Assembly (NCBI RefSeq): GCF_000735605.1
Contig: NZ_JPKG01000059.1
Coordinates: 186,001-250,000 of the forward strand
Direction of reading: 5' to 3'
Length of the DNA stretch: 64,000 nucleotides
Source of the DNA: Allobosea sp. LC85
GTDB lineage: Bacteria; Pseudomonadota; Alphaproteobacteria; Rhizobiales; Beijerinckiaceae
The position numbers and the translations under genes were made by a program. This document shows, one piece after another, positions 51,054 to 59,400 of this stretch; the stretch's first letter is position 1; the number at the start of each line of letters is the position of its first letter. The notes beneath the pieces are model-generated. The model was not told where the DNA came from, did no database searches, and worked only from the letters and a program-made list of their open reading frames with translations.

Positions 51054-51560
51054 TCACCGCTGCGGCTTCTGCGCGCCGGCGTCGCCGGGCTGCCAATGAC
51101 CTTGCTTCTTCAATGCGTCCGCGACTTCGCGCGGCATATAGGTTTCGTCATGCTTGGCGAGGACCGAATCCGCACGGAACCGGCCTGCGGCCTCGAGCAC
51201 GCCTTCCGTCACGACGCCCTGCCCCTCACGGAAGAGATCCGGCAGGAGTCCGTCATAGCTCACCTGGACCGTGGTCTTGCTGTCGGTGATGGCGAAGGTC
51301 ACGCGCTGGCCTGGCCCACGAGATACCGACCCCGTCTCGACGAGACCGCCGAGCCGCATGCGCGTGCCGGGCTGAAGTCCCTTCTCGGTGATTTCCGTCG
51401 GCCCGTAGAAAAAGACGATCGTATCGCGCATGGCGAAGAGCACGAGGCCGGCGGCAAGGCACAGGACTGCGCCCGCCGCGCCGATCAGGGCAAGGCGACG
51501 TTGCTTGCGGCTCATCCCGCGGCGCGGTGCCACCACCCGCGACGGTTGCGTAGCGGTCAT
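51054..51560 (-). CDS. cycJ: Haem chaperone CcmE/CycJ
   Basis: A 168-residue protein. One N-terminal membrane anchor (LALIGAAGAVLCLAAGLVLF) is followed by an OB-fold domain. The haem-binding histidine lies in VLAKHDETYMP, where the tyrosine is also conserved. It overlaps the cycH stop by 4 bases and carries haem from CcmC to CcmF. Confidence 0.96.
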   Translation of the reverse strand: MTATQPSRVVAPRRGMSRKQRRLALIGAAGAVLCLAAGLVLFAMRDTIVFFYGPTEITEKGLQPGTRMRLGGLVETGSVSRGPGQRVTFAITDSKTTVQVSYDGLLPDLFREGQGVVTEGVLEAAGRFRADSVLAKHDETYMPREVADALKKQGHWQPGDAGAQKPQR

Positions 51561-52660
51561 GGTGCGGGCTCCCGCAATCCGAGTTCTCCGGCCAGGGCAT
51601 CAAGCTGGCCAAGCGCCGCACCATCATCGACGAAGCGCTGGCGGGCAGCGATGATCGCCTCTCGCGCCGCCGGCTTGTCGCCGAGCACGACCTGCGAGCG
51701 GATCAGACGCGTCCACTCGGCGAAGGTGCCACCGCCCATCTTGAGGCGCTCGGCGAGACCATCGACCATGCCCCGGATGGCGAGCTGCTGCTCGCCCCGC
51801 GGCAAGGCTGCAATCGAGGCGCCGGTGGAAGGCGCAGCTTCCAGCCCCTCCAGGCGCAGGCGCACCGTCCCGACCCAGGTCGCATCGGCCGGGGCCTCGG
51901 CCAGCAAAGCCCGCAGATCCGCGATCGCGCTGGCATTGTCCCCGTCCTGCTCCTTGGCTATGGCCAGGAAGAAGCGGGCCCGGGCATTGCCGGCGTCGAG
52001 CTTGACCGCTTCGGTCAGCGGCTGGCGCGCTTCGGCCGTCACCACCCCGCCCGCCGCGAGCGCGCGCGCCTCGCCAAGGCCCGCCAGCCATTCGGCATTG
52101 GCTCCGCCATGCTCCAGTGCCGCCGCGAAGGCCCGCGCCGCCTCGTCGTAGCGACCCTGGCGCAAATAGACCGGTGCCACGACGGACCAGCCCCGTGCAT
52201 CCCCGGGGTTGGCTGCCAGATGAGCCTCGATGCGGCTAACCGCGAGCGCAAAATCCTGAGAGGGGTCCGATCTCAGCCGCGCCGAGAGGGGCTGATCCGG
52301 CCGCTCGGGCGAGCCCTGGGCGCCATAGAGCAGAAGAGCCAGGAGCGGCACGCAGGACAGCGCGATCGCCGAGGCTGCACGCCGGCGACGCAGCGCGGGT
52401 TCGCTGTCTCCCGTGGGGCCAGCTTCGCCGTCTGCCGCGCGCAGCAGCCTGCGCCCGGCCTCCGCGCGCGCGGCATCTGCCTCGGCACCGCCGATCAGGC
52501 CGCGGCCAAAATCACGGTCGATTTCCGCAAGCTGGGAGCGATAGAGGCTCTTTGCATCGGCGACCTCGGCAAACGCGTGCGCGTCCCCGCGCCCAAGGGC
52601 CCAGAGCAAGGCGAAGACCGCCGCTGCCGTCATTGCTGCAAAGATGATCCAGATCAGCAT
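51557..52660 (-). CDS. cycH: Cytochrome c biogenesis protein CcmI/CycH
   Basis: A 367-residue membrane-anchored TPR protein that presents apocytochrome c to CcmF/H. Two membrane segments (MLIWIIFAAMTAAAVFALLW and ASAIALSCVPLLALLLYG) precede TPR repeats (GWSVVAPVYLRQGRYDEAAR). It is the first gene of the operon. No credible promoter motif is evident in the 71 bases before it. Confidence 0.94.
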   Translation of the reverse strand: MLIWIIFAAMTAAAVFALLWALGRGDAHAFAEVADAKSLYRSQLAEIDRDFGRGLIGGAEADAARAEAGRRLLRAADGEAGPTGDSEPALRRRRAASAIALSCVPLLALLLYGAQGSPERPDQPLSARLRSDPSQDFALAVSRIEAHLAANPGDARGWSVVAPVYLRQGRYDEAARAFAAALEHGGANAEWLAGLGEARALAAGGVVTAEARQPLTEAVKLDAGNARARFFLAIAKEQDGDNASAIADLRALLAEAPADATWVGTVRLRLEGLEAAPSTGASIAALPRGEQQLAIRGMVDGLAERLKMGGGTFAEWTRLIRSQVVLGDKPAAREAIIAARQRFVDDGAALGQLDALAGELGLREPAP

Positions 52661-52731
52661 GTCGCGTTCATAGCCAATCGCTGACGCCGTATCATGTCCG
52701 CCGATGGCGACAAAGGGTCACGTCGGCACCG

Positions 52732-54102
52732 TCAAACCGAAGGAAGCAGCAGGCGCGCTCGCAGCCCGCCGAGGCGAGAGCGCTCGAGCGTGACCTCGCC
52801 GCCATAGAGCTTGGCGAGATCGACCACGATCGAAAGCCCGAGGCCGGAGCCCGGCGTCGTCTCATCGAGCCTGCGGCCGCGCTTGAGCACGTCGAGCAAA
52901 GCCTCGGACGGCAGCCCGGGACCATCATCGTCGATCAGCAGCGCGATCCGCCCTTCTTCGGCTTCGGGTGCCAGGCTCACCTCGACCGCCGAGCGCGCCC
53001 ATTTGAACGCATTGTCGAGCAGGTTGCCGAGCATCTCCTCCAGATCCTGCCGTTCGCCGCGAAAACGGACATGGGCCGGGACGTGGTGCATGCCGGTTAT
53101 GCCACGCCCCTGCGAGATCTTGGCGAAGGTGCGGATCAGCGCATCGAGCGAGGGTGCAACCTCGGTGACGCTGCCGAGCGCCCCGGAGAGCGCGGCCGCC
53201 CGCGCACGGTCGAGATAATATTGCACCTGGTCACGCATGATCGCGGCCTGGGTCTGCACCGTCTGCGGCAGATGCGGGTCGCTCGCCTCGGCTTCGTTCA
53301 GCATCACGCTCAGCGGCGTCTTCAGCGCGTGGGCGAGATTGCCGACCTGTGTCCGTGCCCGCTCCAGGATTTCACGGTTGGCATCGATGAGCTGATTGAG
53401 CTCGCCCGCCAGCGGGGCAAGATCAGGTGGGTATTTTCCGGCGATCCGGGCCGCCTCGCCGGTCCGCACCGAGCCGACCGCGGTGCCAAGCCTGACGAGG
53501 GGGCGCAGGCCGAAGCGAACCTGGATCAGGGTCGAGGCGACGAGCGCAAGCCCCAGGAGCAGGAAGGTCAATGTCAGCGCCAGGCGGAAATCACGGATAT
53601 CGCCCTCGATCTCGTCAGCAGGCGCCGCGACGCCGACGGTGAAGCGGCCATCCTCGCCGACATCGATCTCGCGCTCGATGATGCGCAGGTCTCTCTCGTC
53701 CGGACCCGAGACATAGCTCTCGCGCAGGCCGCGCGCATTCGGCGTCAGTTGCTGGTCGAGAAGCTTCGGCAACTGCCCGCCGACGAGGGAGCGCGAGGTG
53801 CGCACCACAGGCTTTTCGCCGTCGAGCCTGACGATCTGCCAGTACCAGCCGGACAGCGGCAGATCGAAACGCGGCTCGCCGAGATCGCCGATCGCCTGGC
53901 GTTCGGTTTCCGGCGGAGCAGCGAGATCCGCGACCAGTTCCTTGATATAGACGCTGAGCCGCTCGTCGAAGCCGCGCTCGGCCGAGCGTCGGTAGAATGT
54001 CGTCAGGCCGAAACCGGCAAGGGCCAGAACCAGCGCGCAGCACACTGCCGCCGACAGGAAAAGGCGGGCGCCGAGCGAATAGCGATGCGATTTGCCCGGC
54101 AT
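52732..54102 (-). CDS. feuQ: PhoQ-like sensor histidine kinase (FeuQ)
   Basis: A 456-residue kinase with two membrane segments, an acidic periplasmic sensor and HAMP. The H-box reads GNLAHALKTPLSVMLNEAEA; the NLAHALKTPL form marks the PhoQ/FeuQ branch. The ATPase domain has LGNLLDNAFKWAR, DDDGPGLP and GSGLGLSIVVDL. It lies 9 bases after its regulator gene and upstream of cycH. The FeuQ name rests on similarity and on remembered gene order in Brucella and Rhizobium, so treat it as probable. Confidence 0.88.
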   Translation of the reverse strand: MPGKSHRYSLGARLFLSAAVCCALVLALAGFGLTTFYRRSAERGFDERLSVYIKELVADLAAPPETERQAIGDLGEPRFDLPLSGWYWQIVRLDGEKPVVRTSRSLVGGQLPKLLDQQLTPNARGLRESYVSGPDERDLRIIEREIDVGEDGRFTVGVAAPADEIEGDIRDFRLALTLTFLLLGLALVASTLIQVRFGLRPLVRLGTAVGSVRTGEAARIAGKYPPDLAPLAGELNQLIDANREILERARTQVGNLAHALKTPLSVMLNEAEASDPHLPQTVQTQAAIMRDQVQYYLDRARAAALSGALGSVTEVAPSLDALIRTFAKISQGRGITGMHHVPAHVRFRGERQDLEEMLGNLLDNAFKWARSAVEVSLAPEAEEGRIALLIDDDGPGLPSEALLDVLKRGRRLDETTPGSGLGLSIVVDLAKLYGGEVTLERSRLGGLRARLLLPSV

Positions 54103-54111
54103 GGACGGTCG

Positions 54112-54780
54112 TCAGACCTTGGCAGGCGCGGCGGCGATGTAGCCAAGCCCACGGACGGTCTCGATGATCTCGACGCCGAGCTTCTTGCGGAGACGGCCGA
54201 CGAAAACCTCGATCGTGTTGGAGTCCCGGTCGAAATCCTGATCGTAGAGATGCTCGACCAACTCGGTACGCGAGACGACGCGCCCCTGGTGATGCATCAG
54301 ATAGGCAAGCAGCCGGTACTCGTGCGAGGTGAGCTTGACCGGATTGCCGTCGACGACGACCCGGCTGGCGCGGGTGTCGAGCCGCACGGGGCCGCAGGTC
54401 AGCTCCGAGGTGGCATGGCCAGCCGCACGGCGCAGCAGCGCCCGGACGCGAGCCAGCAGCTCCTCGATATGGAACGGCTTGACGACATAGTCGTCGGCGC
54501 CCGCATCGAAGCCCGAGACCTTGTCGCTCCAGCGATCCCGCGCGGTCAGGATCAGCACCGGCATGGTCTTCTCGGCCCGGCGCCAGCCCTGGAGCACAGT
54601 CACGCCGTCGACCTTCGGCAGGCCGAGATCGAGGATCACTGCATCATAGGGTTCGGTCTCTCCGAGATAGAGACCCTCCTCGCCGTCGAACGCCTTGTCG
54701 ACGGCATAGCCGGCATTCTCCAGCGCGGTCACGATCTGGCGATTGAGGTCCTTGTCGTCCTCGACGACGAGCAGTCTCAC
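54112..54780 (-). CDS. feuP: PhoP-like response regulator (FeuP)
   Basis: A 222-residue OmpR-family regulator with a receiver (MRLLVVEDDKDLNRQIVTAL, aspartate in AVILDLGLPKVDG, lysine in VVKPFHIEELLAR) and a winged helix (SNTIEVFVGRLRKKLG). The start is GTG at 54780 behind AGGAGTGAGC. In Sinorhizobium FeuP controls export of cyclic glucans under low osmolarity; that role is known from the family, not shown here. A 6-bp hairpin lies between the upstream small gene and this one. Confidence 0.9.
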   Translation of the reverse strand: MRLLVVEDDKDLNRQIVTALENAGYAVDKAFDGEEGLYLGETEPYDAVILDLGLPKVDGVTVLQGWRRAEKTMPVLILTARDRWSDKVSGFDAGADDYVVKPFHIEELLARVRALLRRAAGHATSELTCGPVRLDTRASRVVVDGNPVKLTSHEYRLLAYLMHHQGRVVSRTELVEHLYDQDFDRDSNTIEVFVGRLRKKLGVEIIETVRGLGYIAAAPAKV

Positions 54781-54838
54781 GTCGGCTCACTCCTGTCTTG
54801 ATGTCCGGGGCCGGATGCCTTCGCCTGAAGGCTGCCGC

Positions 54839-55159
54839 TCAGCGAATGGTTGAGACCTTGCCGGACTGGCCCTCGAGCGTCACGCGGGCCACGCGACCGT
54901 CGCGCTTCAACGTCGTTACAACATAGACGAAATCTTCGCCCTGGCGACACAGTCTGATACGGACGACCTCGCCCGGCGCAGCGTTGCGCGCATGCCTGGA
55001 GGCCTGGGCCGGCTGGATCACCCGCCCTTCCGACACCGCATCGCGCATCTCGTCCGCCGACAGGCAGGAGATGGGCTCCTGGCTGTCGATCGTGACAATC
55101 GGGAGAGGTTGGGCAAGCAGTGTCAGGGCGAAGATCGTTTCGACGGGCATCATCGACAT
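54839..55159 (-). CDS. Small exported protein in FeuN position
   Basis: A 106-residue protein, beginning MSMMPVETIFALTLLAQPLP, that looks like a signal peptide or anchor. The mature part has mostly beta segments (VVRIRLCRQGEDFVYVVTTL, VARVTLEGQSGK) and two cysteines. The C-terminal half is PepSY-like. It is the first gene of the string with feuP and feuQ. Sinorhizobium has a small periplasmic protein, FeuN, upstream of feuPQ that restrains the pair. Sequence identity to FeuN cannot be checked here, so the match is by position and topology. Confidence 0.7.
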   Translation of the reverse strand: MSMMPVETIFALTLLAQPLPIVTIDSQEPISCLSADEMRDAVSEGRVIQPAQASRHARNAAPGEVVRIRLCRQGEDFVYVVTTLKRDGRVARVTLEGQSGKVSTIR

Positions 55160-55529
55160 TCGCTAATCCCGAGCAACTGAACACGCCATGAATGGGCGGC
55201 TCGCGTATCGTCAGGATATGCCAGCGCACTGCCAGCCGTCCACGCCATTCCTCCCCCTTGCCCACAACCTTGCGGAGCTGTGCGGCAGCGATCTCAATCT
55301 CGGTTTGCAGAAGCAGGATCCAAGTGTCCTGCATTTTCTGTCCTGCATTTTCTGTCCTGCATTTTCGCGCCTCGTCGGCCGCATCGCCACCAGACCGGCC
55401 TCAGCGAGCGAATCCGGCTCGCGTGCGCAAAGCGTCGGGGGCACCGGGTTTCGTGGGCCGCTCCGATTGCGGGTTCAATTGTGCGGTTCGACGCGCTATC
55501 GCTCCCGGCTCACGAGGAGAGGAGATCCG
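55160..55529. other. Intergenic region between the divergent small gene and protease
   Basis: 370 bases without a credible gene; an in-frame extension of the protease is present but lacks a signal. It contains a 14-bp triple repeat at 55325-55366 and must hold promoters for both directions. Confidence 0.5.
55325..55366. repeat. Three perfect 14-bp tandem repeats
   Basis: TGTCCTGCATTTTC is repeated three times with no mismatch, 164 bases upstream of the protease ATG. The unit is not a multiple of three, so it is not a coding repeat. Confidence 0.9.
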
Positions 55530-56309
55530 ATGAGCGTCAGAGGTTCGATTGGTCTTGGCGGGCTCGCACTCGTCGCGCTGCTCGCGGCGACGCCTGCCCT
55601 GGCCGTGCTCGGCGGACGCGAGGGCGGTCCTTCGGCCGCTTCGGCGCTGATGGTCCTGAATGCGCGCGGCGGCGTCTGCACCGGGATCGTCCTGTCATCA
55701 CGAACGGTCCTGACCGCAGCACATTGCGCCGATGGCGGCGTCGAGCTGCGCATCCACTGGAAGGACGGCAGCGGCGAGCCCGTGCTGATCGCTCCTGCCA
55801 CGGTCTCCTTCCATCCCGGCTTCGACGCGAAGGCGATCACGGCCCGGCGCCGCTCGATTGATCTCGCGCTGCTGCGCCTCTCCGCACCGCTCCCTTCGCG
55901 CTTCTCGCCCGCTACCCTGATCGACGGTGGCCTGCCGCGCGCCGGTTCGGAGATAATGCTTGCCGGGTATGGGGTCGCGCGGGAGGGAGAGGCCCGCACG
56001 ACCGGTACCTACCGTTCCGCCATTCTGGCGACGGTCGAGCCCTATGGCCCGGGAAAGGTCCTGCTCTGGGCGGCAGACCCTGCAGGCGCCGGCAGCCGTC
56101 CCGGCGCCGGCGCCTGCCAAGGCGATTCCGGCGGCCCGATCTGGCAAGGCAGTGACGGCGTCATTGCCGTGACGAGCTGGTCCACCGGCCCGAAGGGCAG
56201 GAATTGCGGGCTGCTCAGCCAGGGTGTTCTGATCGCGCCCCAGAGAAACTGGATCGATCGCACCTTGTCGCAATGGGGCGAGAGCGCTTCCTGGACAACC
56301 GGTCGCTGA
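55530..56309 (+). CDS. Trypsin-like serine protease (S1), secreted
   Basis: A 259-residue protein. A signal peptide (LGGLALVALLAATPALA) is followed by the mature domain. The catalytic triad is intact: His in LTAAHCADGG, Asp in SIDLALLRL and Ser in ACQGDSGGPIW. A paired cysteine pattern (CTG...HC) fits a disulphide. The ATG at 55530 follows GAGGAGAGGAGATC. It is the first of two adjacent S1 genes and probably ended by its own promoter region, with 63 bases between them. The target is unknown. Confidence 0.92.
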   Translation: MSVRGSIGLGGLALVALLAATPALAVLGGREGGPSAASALMVLNARGGVCTGIVLSSRTVLTAAHCADGGVELRIHWKDGSGEPVLIAPATVSFHPGFDAKAITARRRSIDLALLRLSAPLPSRFSPATLIDGGLPRAGSEIMLAGYGVAREGEARTTGTYRSAILATVEPYGPGKVLLWAADPAGAGSRPGAGACQGDSGGPIWQGSDGVIAVTSWSTGPKGRNCGLLSQGVLIAPQRNWIDRTLSQWGESASWTTGR

Positions 56310-56372
56310 TCGAAACACTGGACTGGCTCGAAACAGACCATAGAGTGGCAAAGTGAATCCGGCGGTTTCTCC

Positions 56373-57215
56373 ATGATATCTCGTGCTTCGATCCTTGCCT
56401 TTGCCGCTGCGCTTTGCGCGGTTGCCTCGCCGGCGGCGGCCGTCGTTGGTGGTTCTGCCTCGCGAGGGGTCGACGGCCCGCGCGCCTGGACGGTCAGGGT
56501 CGAGACCAGCCGCGGCGAGCTCTGCTCCGGCGCGGCGATCGCCCCTGAACTCGTCCTGACCGCGGCGCACTGCCTGATGGGCGGCGGGGCCGTCCGCGTC
56601 GTGAGCCTGGACCCGCGTTTTCGCGAGCGCAGCCATCCGGTGATCGGGGTCCTGCCGCATCCGAGCTTCGTTCCCGGCACCACGCCGCGCACCCAGCCAG
56701 GCACCGATCTCGCTGTTCTGCGGCTGGCCTCTCCCCTCCCCGCCGATATCGAGCCGCTCTCGCTTGGCAGCGGCCTCTGGCAGGGCGAGACCGTGACGAT
56801 GGCTGGCTATGGCCTCTCGTCCGAGAACAACAAGCGCACCGCGCGGCGGCTGCGCGAGACACCGCTCGTCAATGCCGGAAACTACACGACCTCGAACACG
56901 GTGAAGGTCGCGGTCGATACGCAAGCCATGGGCGAGACGCCTGGCGCCGGTGCCTGCCGTGGTGATTCCGGCGGTCCCGTCCTGCGCGGCGCGGCTGCCT
57001 CGCGCGATCTGGTCGGCATCGTCAGCTGGTCGAGCGGCCCACTGAATGCGCGCGTCAGGCGCATCTGCGGCGGCTTCACCGCCATTACGCCGGTCAGCGA
57101 CCATCGCTCCTGGATCACCGAGGCCAGCGGCCGGCTGCTTGCGCGTGGCGAAGGCGGGCGACAGGAAACTCCGGTCGCGCCGCGCGCCAGCTATAGCTGG
57201 TGGTTCGGGCGCTGA
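56373..57215 (+). CDS. Trypsin-like serine protease (S1), secreted
   Basis: A 280-residue protein similar to its upstream neighbour. The signal peptide ends SPAAAVVGG; the triad is His in LTAAHCLMGG, Asp in GTDLAVLRLA and Ser in ACRGDSGGPVL. The C-terminus has an extra basic/polar tail (GRLLARGEGGRQETP, then SYSWWFGR). It looks like a tandem duplication that has diverged. Export to the periplasm or outside is likely. Confidence 0.92.
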   Translation: MISRASILAFAAALCAVASPAAAVVGGSASRGVDGPRAWTVRVETSRGELCSGAAIAPELVLTAAHCLMGGGAVRVVSLDPRFRERSHPVIGVLPHPSFVPGTTPRTQPGTDLAVLRLASPLPADIEPLSLGSGLWQGETVTMAGYGLSSENNKRTARRLRETPLVNAGNYTTSNTVKVAVDTQAMGETPGAGACRGDSGGPVLRGAAASRDLVGIVSWSSGPLNARVRRICGGFTAITPVSDHRSWITEASGRLLARGEGGRQETPVAPRASYSWWFGR

Positions 57216-57325
57216 ACCGAACCGGGCGGCTCGCACGGCGAGTTTCGCCCCTGCCGCCAGATCCGCTCGATGCGTTAGACGTTCACAACCCGAGCGGCGA
57301 AACCCCGCAAGGAGCGGAAGGAGGC

Positions 57326-57907
57326 TCAGGTCTCGTCCTTCTCCACCCATTTGAAGGTCGCGGATGGGACATATTGATCCATCCTCTCGATCAGGGTCGC
57401 CGGCTCGGTGTCCGTCATCGCCATGGCGCGGTGGTTCTGCTTCAGGAAACCCGCCTCGACGGTGTTGTCGAGGAAGGTCGCAAGCGGGTCGTAGAAGCCG
57501 CCGATATTCAGGAAACCGAGCGGCTTTGTGTGGATGCCGAGCTGGCCCCAGGTCCAGACCTCGAAAATCTCCTCGAACGTGCCGATGCCGCCCGGCATCG
57601 CGATAAAGCCATCCGAGAGTTCGGCCATGCGCGCCTTGCGCGTATGCATCGTGTCGACCACCTCGAGCCGGGTCAGCCCGTTATGGCCGATTTCCTTTTC
57701 GCGGAGCGCGCGCGGGATGATGCCGTGGACCTCGCCTCCGGCCGCGAGCGCCGCGTTGGCGACGACTCCCATGAGGCCGACAGCACCGCCGCCATAGACG
57801 AGCATCAGCCCGCGCCGAGCGATCTCGGCCCCCATGGCCCGGGCGCCGGCCGCATAGACCTCGTCATTGCCCGGGTTGGAGCCGCAAAAGATACAAACCG
57901 ATTTCAT
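57326..57907 (-). CDS. LOG-family nucleoside monophosphate phosphoribohydrolase-like protein
   Basis: A 193-residue Rossmann-fold protein (TIGR00730 family). It shows CGSNPGNDEVYAAGARAMG, YGGGAVGLMGVVANAAL and the catalytic motif MPGGIGTFEEIFEV (PGGxGTxxE). Plant LOG proteins release active cytokinin, and bacterial members hydrolyse AMP or cytokinin ribosides. Overlap of the M20 peptidase stop with the ATG (ATGA) couples it to the peptidase gene. Confidence 0.92.
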   Translation of the reverse strand: MKSVCIFCGSNPGNDEVYAAGARAMGAEIARRGLMLVYGGGAVGLMGVVANAALAAGGEVHGIIPRALREKEIGHNGLTRLEVVDTMHTRKARMAELSDGFIAMPGGIGTFEEIFEVWTWGQLGIHTKPLGFLNIGGFYDPLATFLDNTVEAGFLKQNHRAMAMTDTEPATLIERMDQYVPSATFKWVEKDET

Positions 57908-59286
57908 GCGCCGAGCGCCTGCAGGATGCGGGCCCAGGAACGCTGGCCCTTGTGGAAGGAGGAGAGGTCGTATTTCTCGTTCGGCGAGTGGAGACGGTCA
58001 TCGTCGAGGCCGAAGCCGACGAGCAGCGTATCCATGCCGAGCGTGCGCTTGAAGTCGCCGGCGACCGGAATCGAGCCGCCCGAGCCGATGGTCACCGCCT
58101 TGCGACCCCATTCCTCGGTCAGCGCGGCCTGCGCCTTGAGCAGTGCCAGCGAATCGACCGGAACGGCAATCGCTGGCGAGGCGCCATGCGCAATGAACTC
58201 GGCCGTGACATCCGCCGGCAGCCGCGCCCGCACAAAGGCCTGGAATGCCGCCGCGATCTTCTGCGGGTCCTGCTTGCCGACGAGGCGGAAGGAGATCTTG
58301 GCCGAAGCCTTGGCCGCGATCACCGTCTTGGTGCCTTCGCCGATATAGCCGCCCCATATGCCGTTGACGTCGCAGGTCGGGCGCGACTGGATCTGCTCGA
58401 TCAGCATCCGACCCTTCTCCCCGATCGAGCGCTTCAGGCCGATCCCCCCGAGGAATTCCGCCTCGGTCAGGCCAAGCGCCTGCCAATCCGCCTTCTGCTC
58501 GGCGGTCGGCTCCTCGACACCGTCATAGAAGCCGGGAATGGTGATCCGCCCGGTCTCGTCGCGGAGCGCCGCGACAATGCTCGAGAGCACATGGATCGGA
58601 TTGGCGGCGGCACCACCGAACAGCCCCGAATGCAGGTCACGGTCGGCGCAGGTGATCGTCACCTCCTGATAGACCAGCCCGCGCAGCGAGGCGGTGATGG
58701 CCGGCGTTTCCCGGTCCCACATGCCGGTGTCGCAGATCAGCGCGACATCCGCCTTCAGTTCCTCGGCATTCGCCGCGACGAAGGGCGGCAGGTTGGGCGA
58801 GCCGGACTCCTCCTCGCCCTCCACCAGGATGGTGATGCCGACCGGAAGATCGCCGGTTTCCTTCAGCGTCGCCCGCAAGGCCTCGATGAAGGTCATCACC
58901 TGGCCCTTGTCGTCACAGGCTCCGCGCCCCGTGATGACCTTCCGGCCGGGCGCGATCTCCTTGACCACAGGCTTGAAGGGCTCGCTTTCCCACAGGGTCA
59001 ACGGGTCGACCGGCTGCACGTCGTAATGGCCGTAGAACAGCACATGCGGTGCGCCAGGCTTGGGTCGATGCCCGACGACAATCGGCTGACCGGGCGTTTC
59101 GCGCAGCGACGCCTTGAAGCCGAGCGATTCGAGATCATCCCGAAGCCATTGCGCGGCGCGGCGGCTATCGGCGGCATAGGCCGGATCGGTGGAGATCGAC
59201 GGAATCGCAATCCACGAGGCCAGCCGAGCCAGCGAGGCATCAAGTTCGGCATCGAGGCGGGAGAGAATCGCAGGAAGCTTGGGCAT
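57904..59286 (-). CDS. M20-family dipeptidase/peptidase
   Basis: A 460-residue zinc peptidase with an inserted dimerisation domain. Metal and catalytic residues are visible: His in LFYGHYDVQPVDP, Asp in GRGACDDKGQ, Glu-Glu in VEGEEESGSPN, Asp in ICDTGMWDRE and the late His in DRLHSPNEKYD. It is related to beta-Ala-His and Cys-Gly dipeptidases (CNDP type). I use ATG 59286; a GTG at 59301 is in frame. It overlaps the LOG gene by 4 bases. Confidence 0.93.
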   Translation of the reverse strand: MPKLPAILSRLDAELDASLARLASWIAIPSISTDPAYAADSRRAAQWLRDDLESLGFKASLRETPGQPIVVGHRPKPGAPHVLFYGHYDVQPVDPLTLWESEPFKPVVKEIAPGRKVITGRGACDDKGQVMTFIEALRATLKETGDLPVGITILVEGEEESGSPNLPPFVAANAEELKADVALICDTGMWDRETPAITASLRGLVYQEVTITCADRDLHSGLFGGAAANPIHVLSSIVAALRDETGRITIPGFYDGVEEPTAEQKADWQALGLTEAEFLGGIGLKRSIGEKGRMLIEQIQSRPTCDVNGIWGGYIGEGTKTVIAAKASAKISFRLVGKQDPQKIAAAFQAFVRARLPADVTAEFIAHGASPAIAVPVDSLALLKAQAALTEEWGRKAVTIGSGGSIPVAGDFKRTLGMDTLLVGFGLDDDRLHSPNEKYDLSSFHKGQRSWARILQALGA

Positions 59287-59400
59287 GTCGCTCGATCTCA
59301 CTATGGGCTCAAGGCATGAGCGGATTCAGGTTGCATCATCATGACAAGCCATGGTGCCGGCGCCAGCAGGCCGGCCGGCATGGCTGCCCCGCGTCGCGGG

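Noticed and set aside
55188..55529. N-terminal extension of the first S1 protease in the same frame
   Set aside because: It has no start with a ribosome-binding site, includes the 14-bp repeats, and would place the clear signal peptide inside the protein.
57216..57325. Terminator between the second S1 protease and the convergent LOG gene
   Set aside because: No hairpin with a T-run could be found in the 110-base gap.
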